The position numbers and the translations under genes are program-made. Of a stretch of DNA of 64,000 nucleotides, positions 60,300-64,000 are shown one piece after another. Origin of the DNA: Paragordius varius. Lineage: Eukaryota; Nematomorpha. The stretch is from contig OZ176051.1 in assembly GCA_964247055.1 (NCBI GenBank), forward strand, positions 1,736,001 through 1,800,000, in the 5' to 3' direction. Every line of letters starts with the position of its first letter. The stretch's first letter is position 1. The notes under the pieces are model-generated. The model saw only the letters and a program-made list of their open reading frames with translations. It made no database searches and was not told the DNA's origin.

Positions 60300-62790
60300 G
60301 CAATATATTTATGGAAATATTTATAGAAAGATTTTTTGGTTTGCGCCTTCTCGACCGTAACGATTTTTTAAGCTTCATCATTTATGTCAAGGTTTCCCCT
60401 GCCCCTTCCCTCATCTTGATCTAGGCTCTAAAAAACACATCATGTTTCGAGTAAACATGATTTTCAATACCCTTGTAGGTGCCTGTTCGATGCCCACACA
60501 TCCTCCTATCGGACACATGAATTCACCATCACATGTTTGAAGGCTTCCTTTCCAAGTTGAGGAAGGTTAACTGGGATCTAATGTAGACCTGACTGAGACG
60601 ATTACTGATTTACCTTTTGGGACTGGTATCATCGTTCCCAACCCATGGAGATTGTTTTGGTGGTTTTTATGCCACTTTAGATTCTTGTATGATTTAGAGC
60701 AACCAGTAACATCACATGGGTATATTTTGCTACTCTCCTCCCTTGCCTTGGCCATATGAAAGACCGTAACATGTCTTTTCCTTTTCGTTTGAGAATTTTA
60801 CCGCACAACTATTTACGGAACAGGATATTGAGGCGACTGTTTGTAAAGGTAAGACAGAAGTTCTTCGATTTTCTTCCTGGATGAGCAAACTCAGGTAATT
60901 TTCTACTCCGCATAACTGTCCGTTTATCATCATAGAGATTTCAACATTCGATATTGTGTATACGAAGTGACCCGTACTTTTGATTAACACGAACCAGTAC
61001 AGATCTCGCTGGACACAGTGTTTCCATCTTTGTCTACAGCGTGCTCCGAATTTCGTTTTACCCAGTACCACACGTACAACTGAGGTGCTATTTCAAAAGT
61101 TTGGCCGAGGCATAACTTGCTGAACAGCGAAGCCTTCTACTACCCAAGAGTTCATCACATAAGGAAGCTTCTCCGCTGACCGTAGACTTGAAACGGGTAC
61201 CTTATCTGATCGTGAAACACCCACACACGTTCTAATGCAGTCATTGAGAAATAATCTAACCTACTCACGTCTGCCTTAGTATTGCGCCACGTTTCACAGC
61301 CGTACAATAGAGATGGAACCACGAGACCCATTATCAGCTGCCGTTATATCTTGTTCGCAATTTTATTACTTTCCAAGATAGGTTTCACTTTACGCAACAC
61401 TACCCTGGCTCTTGCGATTCTCCGTATGATTTCGCGGCTGACACCTCCCTTCCGACTGATCTCAGGCCCGAGGTACGTAAAGCTATCTACGTCTTCAATT
61501 GCAGACTTTTCTAGCATTATGGGTAGGTTGTCTTTAGAGCCTGACAGCTCTAAGACTTTCGATTTGCTCATCGGAATTAGGATACCATATCGTTTAAACG
61601 TGACGTTTGAACATTCTTGTGCCAAAGAAAGTTCGCTTCGATTGTTACTGACTAGCACGATATCATCAGCGAATGCTAGTATCTTCACTACTGGAGTACT
61701 CTGACTACAAGGGGATGGATTTTTTTGAGTGATACTGATACCTTCTGGCTAAAAATCGGCTTCACGAAGGCATGACTCTAGAAAGATGTTAAACAGGGCA
61801 GGTGAAGCCTGCACCCTTGCCGAACGCCCCGTTCAAGTTTGAACCAACGCGAAGTATTGCCATTCGACTTTACTTTCGCCTAATTGCCGTAGGTCAAATT
61901 GGCTATGAGCCTTAGTAACTTCGGACCGAAGCCCGCTTTTCCCAGACAGTTCATTATTGCCCATGAGGGACGCTATCGAACGCCTTCTCAACCAATGAAG
62001 ACACAGTGCACCTCAGTGTCGGCTATTCGAGATTCTTCTTGCAACCTTCGAAGCGTCAATATTACGTCACAAGTAGATTTCTGTTCCATGAACCCGCATT
62101 GGTATTCGCTCACCACTTGTTTGGCGAACGTCTGCAATCGTTCGTTCAGAATGCCACTGATAATCTTCCTATCAATGTTGAGTAAGGTGATGTCGTTTAC
62201 CCTTGCCCTTATATATCGGACATATCTCCGCGACTTTCCAATCTACCGGAATGCAGCCCGTCTCCCAAACCCTTTCGAATATGCCTTTCAGGCAAAGGAC
62301 CGATTCACCTCCCGCATGATACAATTCCAGGGCTATACCATCTCACCACTACTTTTTCCGAATTTCATCTTCCTCATGGACGTTTTATTTCATCTCTTTC
62401 GAGGACATTATCGCTACATACAACACCGCTAGCGCATAATGAATCACCACACACCTCAGGCGTTGACAATCAGGGTACCTATTTGATGCTTCTGTGTATT
62501 GAGCCTGGTCCCACCCTTTAATCTCGGTTCGTAGCAGTAGGATAACTGTTTTGTAATATATTCGAATTAATAATAGTTTCGTAAATCATGATTGCATTGA
62601 ATAGCCAATGTGCACTGTGAGTTATGGGCTTGCCAGACCCCGAGAATTGAAACCGTCCTTCGGTTACACAGCCCCGTGAATAGACTGCTTGGCCAATACC
62701 GATTCTGTTTGTCGGAAATAAGTCTCCTCGTTCCGACCCTTCCCACCCTCCACTCTCTCTATTATCCCCAGACAAGCTCGTTTTTATAGT
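60300..62790 (-). mobile_element. LINE, copy 2 (RT and C2H2 fingers; APE deleted)
   Basis: Reading down the minus strand: the 5' segment (EGRFQFSGSGKPITHSAH, 62,775-62,518); an internal deletion near 62,450 that removes the endonuclease; the reverse transcriptase with WKVAEICPIYKGKG, EYQCGFMEQKSTCDVILTLR, FGPKLLRLIANLTYG, LERGVRQGC, the catalytic-motif block KILAFADDIVLV (61,688) and FTYLGPEISRKGG; then PSLLYGCETW; then RARQRW-like RCRQRWKHCVQRDL (61,040). The C-terminus has C2H2 fingers: CSVNSCAVKF (decayed), YPCDVTGCSKSYKNLKWHKN then HNNLHG-like (60,720-60,650), and a third at about 60,520-60,440 (CPIGGC ... ENHVYSKH, frame-shifted). Several stops and frame changes make it inactive. It lies in the same orientation as the 28S just beyond it. 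Confidence 0.85.
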
Positions 62791-62879
62791 TTTTTATTAT
62801 AATTTATTTATTTTTTGGTATGTATATGCATAAAGAAGAATATCACAAAAAATTATTATAGTAGGTATTTTTGGACTTG

Positions 62880-64000
62880 TCTGGATTAGCTCAGACTACC
62901 CCGCTCCGTCGACTCTGCCTATTCTACAATGTGTGCACACGGTAGCAGTGATTCTCCAGTCCTTTAAAAGTTCCTATCGCGTGAACGCACTTAGCTACTG
63001 GACACCGGTATTGACCTTTCACAATAAACTAATTCTTCTATACTGCCGTCTTCCCTTTTTGCTTAGCGGAAACTGACTCAGTAATAAGGGGGGAATCGCA
63101 CCAAATGTAGCTGGGCTAACCGTTATACCATGGCACACCTTGCGGTGGCGATTTAACCAACCCATCGTCTTGTACGCCTTCGTGCAACCATCAATTGGGC
63201 ACGTGAGCGCACCCTGGATCATGGGGCTTTAGGAATGTGCAATTTTAAGGTGTCTTCTTATGTTTTTGGCACTAGCAAACTTCACTGTACACCCTGGATA
63301 CGTGCAGGAAACTGTTCCTCCAACCCTAGCGTTTCTGACATTGGTAGGAGTAGGATCAATACCGCGTTTCTTCTTAGGTTTCAACGTAGCACTTTTTATC
63401 GGAGGTTTACCCTTTATCACGTTCGCCAAATCCGTAAGACTACTACAACTCACCCCCATAATCTTGATAGAACCATCCGAACCAAAGTTGCCAAATAACC
63501 AAGAAAGATCATTTGATATGACTTTCTCCCACCTTTGTCTTGCACGAGCGCCGATCTTCCCTGCACCGATTGAGACTGAGCACATGGATCTAGCTATGTC
63601 GGATGAGTGACCTTGACACAATCTACAAAACCACCCTAGTCTTCTATAGCAAATCATCTGGTTTGCATAAGGAACCTTGATTCTGTTTTCGATCCACACT
63701 TATATGATCTTATTTAGAGACGTTCTCGCAGCTCCTTATGCAGGAGTTAATAAAACTGTCCAGTCTCTAGACATCCCTTGCATTAGTGTTCCAGCATTCT
63801 GATCCGTAAGCAGGTATGACAAACCCCAACAGGAGGCGTTTTTGAGGCTACAATTCAACAGAGCCCTCGAGAGTAGATGTTTCATCTGTATAAATAGAAA
63901 TTCTCGCTCTCTGTATGCGGTCGGCTATTTTCTCAGACATTCCGCGCCTGCTGCTCAATACCGAACCAAGATACGAAATTGCACATCCTGCATCATCAAT
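62880..64000 (-). mobile_element. LINE, copy 1 C-terminal part (continues past window)
   Basis: The minus strand enters with AISYLGSVLSSRRGMSEKIA (RT connection region), then FVIPAYGSECWNTNARD, then KIGARARQRWEKVISNDLSW. Three C2H2 fingers follow: CTYPGCTVKFASAKNIRRHL KIAH (63,300-63,240), CPIDGCTKAYKTMGWLNRHR KVCH (63,205-63,140) and CPVAKCVHAIGTFKGLENHC YRVH (63,000-62,935). A stop lies between fingers 1 and 2 and a frame change between 2 and 3. Copy 2 follows directly downstream in the same orientation, so the two are in tandem. Confidence 0.85.

Noticed and set aside
60300-64000. Assignment of the zinc-finger LINE to R2 or R8
   Set aside because: The fingers are C-terminal, and the sister copy at 31.7 kb encodes an APE endonuclease, whereas R2-type elements have N-terminal fingers and a restriction-like endonuclease.

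Overview
This is an AT-rich animal nuclear genome window. It holds a U1-70K snRNP gene, a Scribble polarity gene (LRR plus PDZ, a metazoan family) and pieces of 18S and 28S rRNA. The host genes carry many spliceosomal introns of only 18-28 nt beside ordinary long ones. Introns this short in an animal recall dicyemid mesozoans, which are known for introns of about this size. That affinity is my inference, not something the sequence proves.

Layout. 1-268 is the end of a MITE. 670-5532 (+) is SNRNP70, in ten exons with five micro-introns near its 5' end. 5790-7078 (+) is an unrecognised 203-aa protein gene rebuilt from seven exons. 7130-7475 (-) is a possible small membrane protein. 7977-8997 (+) is a 283-aa coiled-coil protein gene. 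9146-9568 (-) is a glycine-rich protein. 10837-36306 (-) is Scribble: 26 exons whose summed length is an exact multiple of three (1,290 codons plus stop). It has an N-terminal LRR block and two PDZ domains. Its long introns have collected palindromic MITEs, hAT elements, a tRNA-like SINE remnant, a head-to-head pair of LINE fragments and the first ~500 bp of an 18S rRNA gene.

From 36.4 kb to the end I see almost no host coding sequence. The region holds fold-back structures built from inverted MITEs and 21-bp minisatellites (36.5-41.3 and 56.4-59.1 kb), a pair of duplicated exons of unknown origin (41.7-42.6 kb), a ~318-bp higher-order satellite (46.8-48.2 kb), a decayed Helitron on the minus strand (49.8-52.5 kb), an almost complete but decayed hAT transposon with a perfect 8-bp target duplication (52,883-55,557), a ~150-bp tandem array (55.6-56.3 kb), the 3' end of a 28S rRNA gene with spacer repeats (59.34-60.19 kb), and two tandem copies of a LINE (60.3-64 kb).

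The most unusual items are the micro-introns in conserved animal genes, a LINE family that appears to combine an APE-type endonuclease, a reverse transcriptase and a C-terminal set of three C2H2 zinc fingers and lies beside both rDNA fragments, and the nested inverted-repeat elements whose 21-bp minisatellite would encode a heptad repeat.
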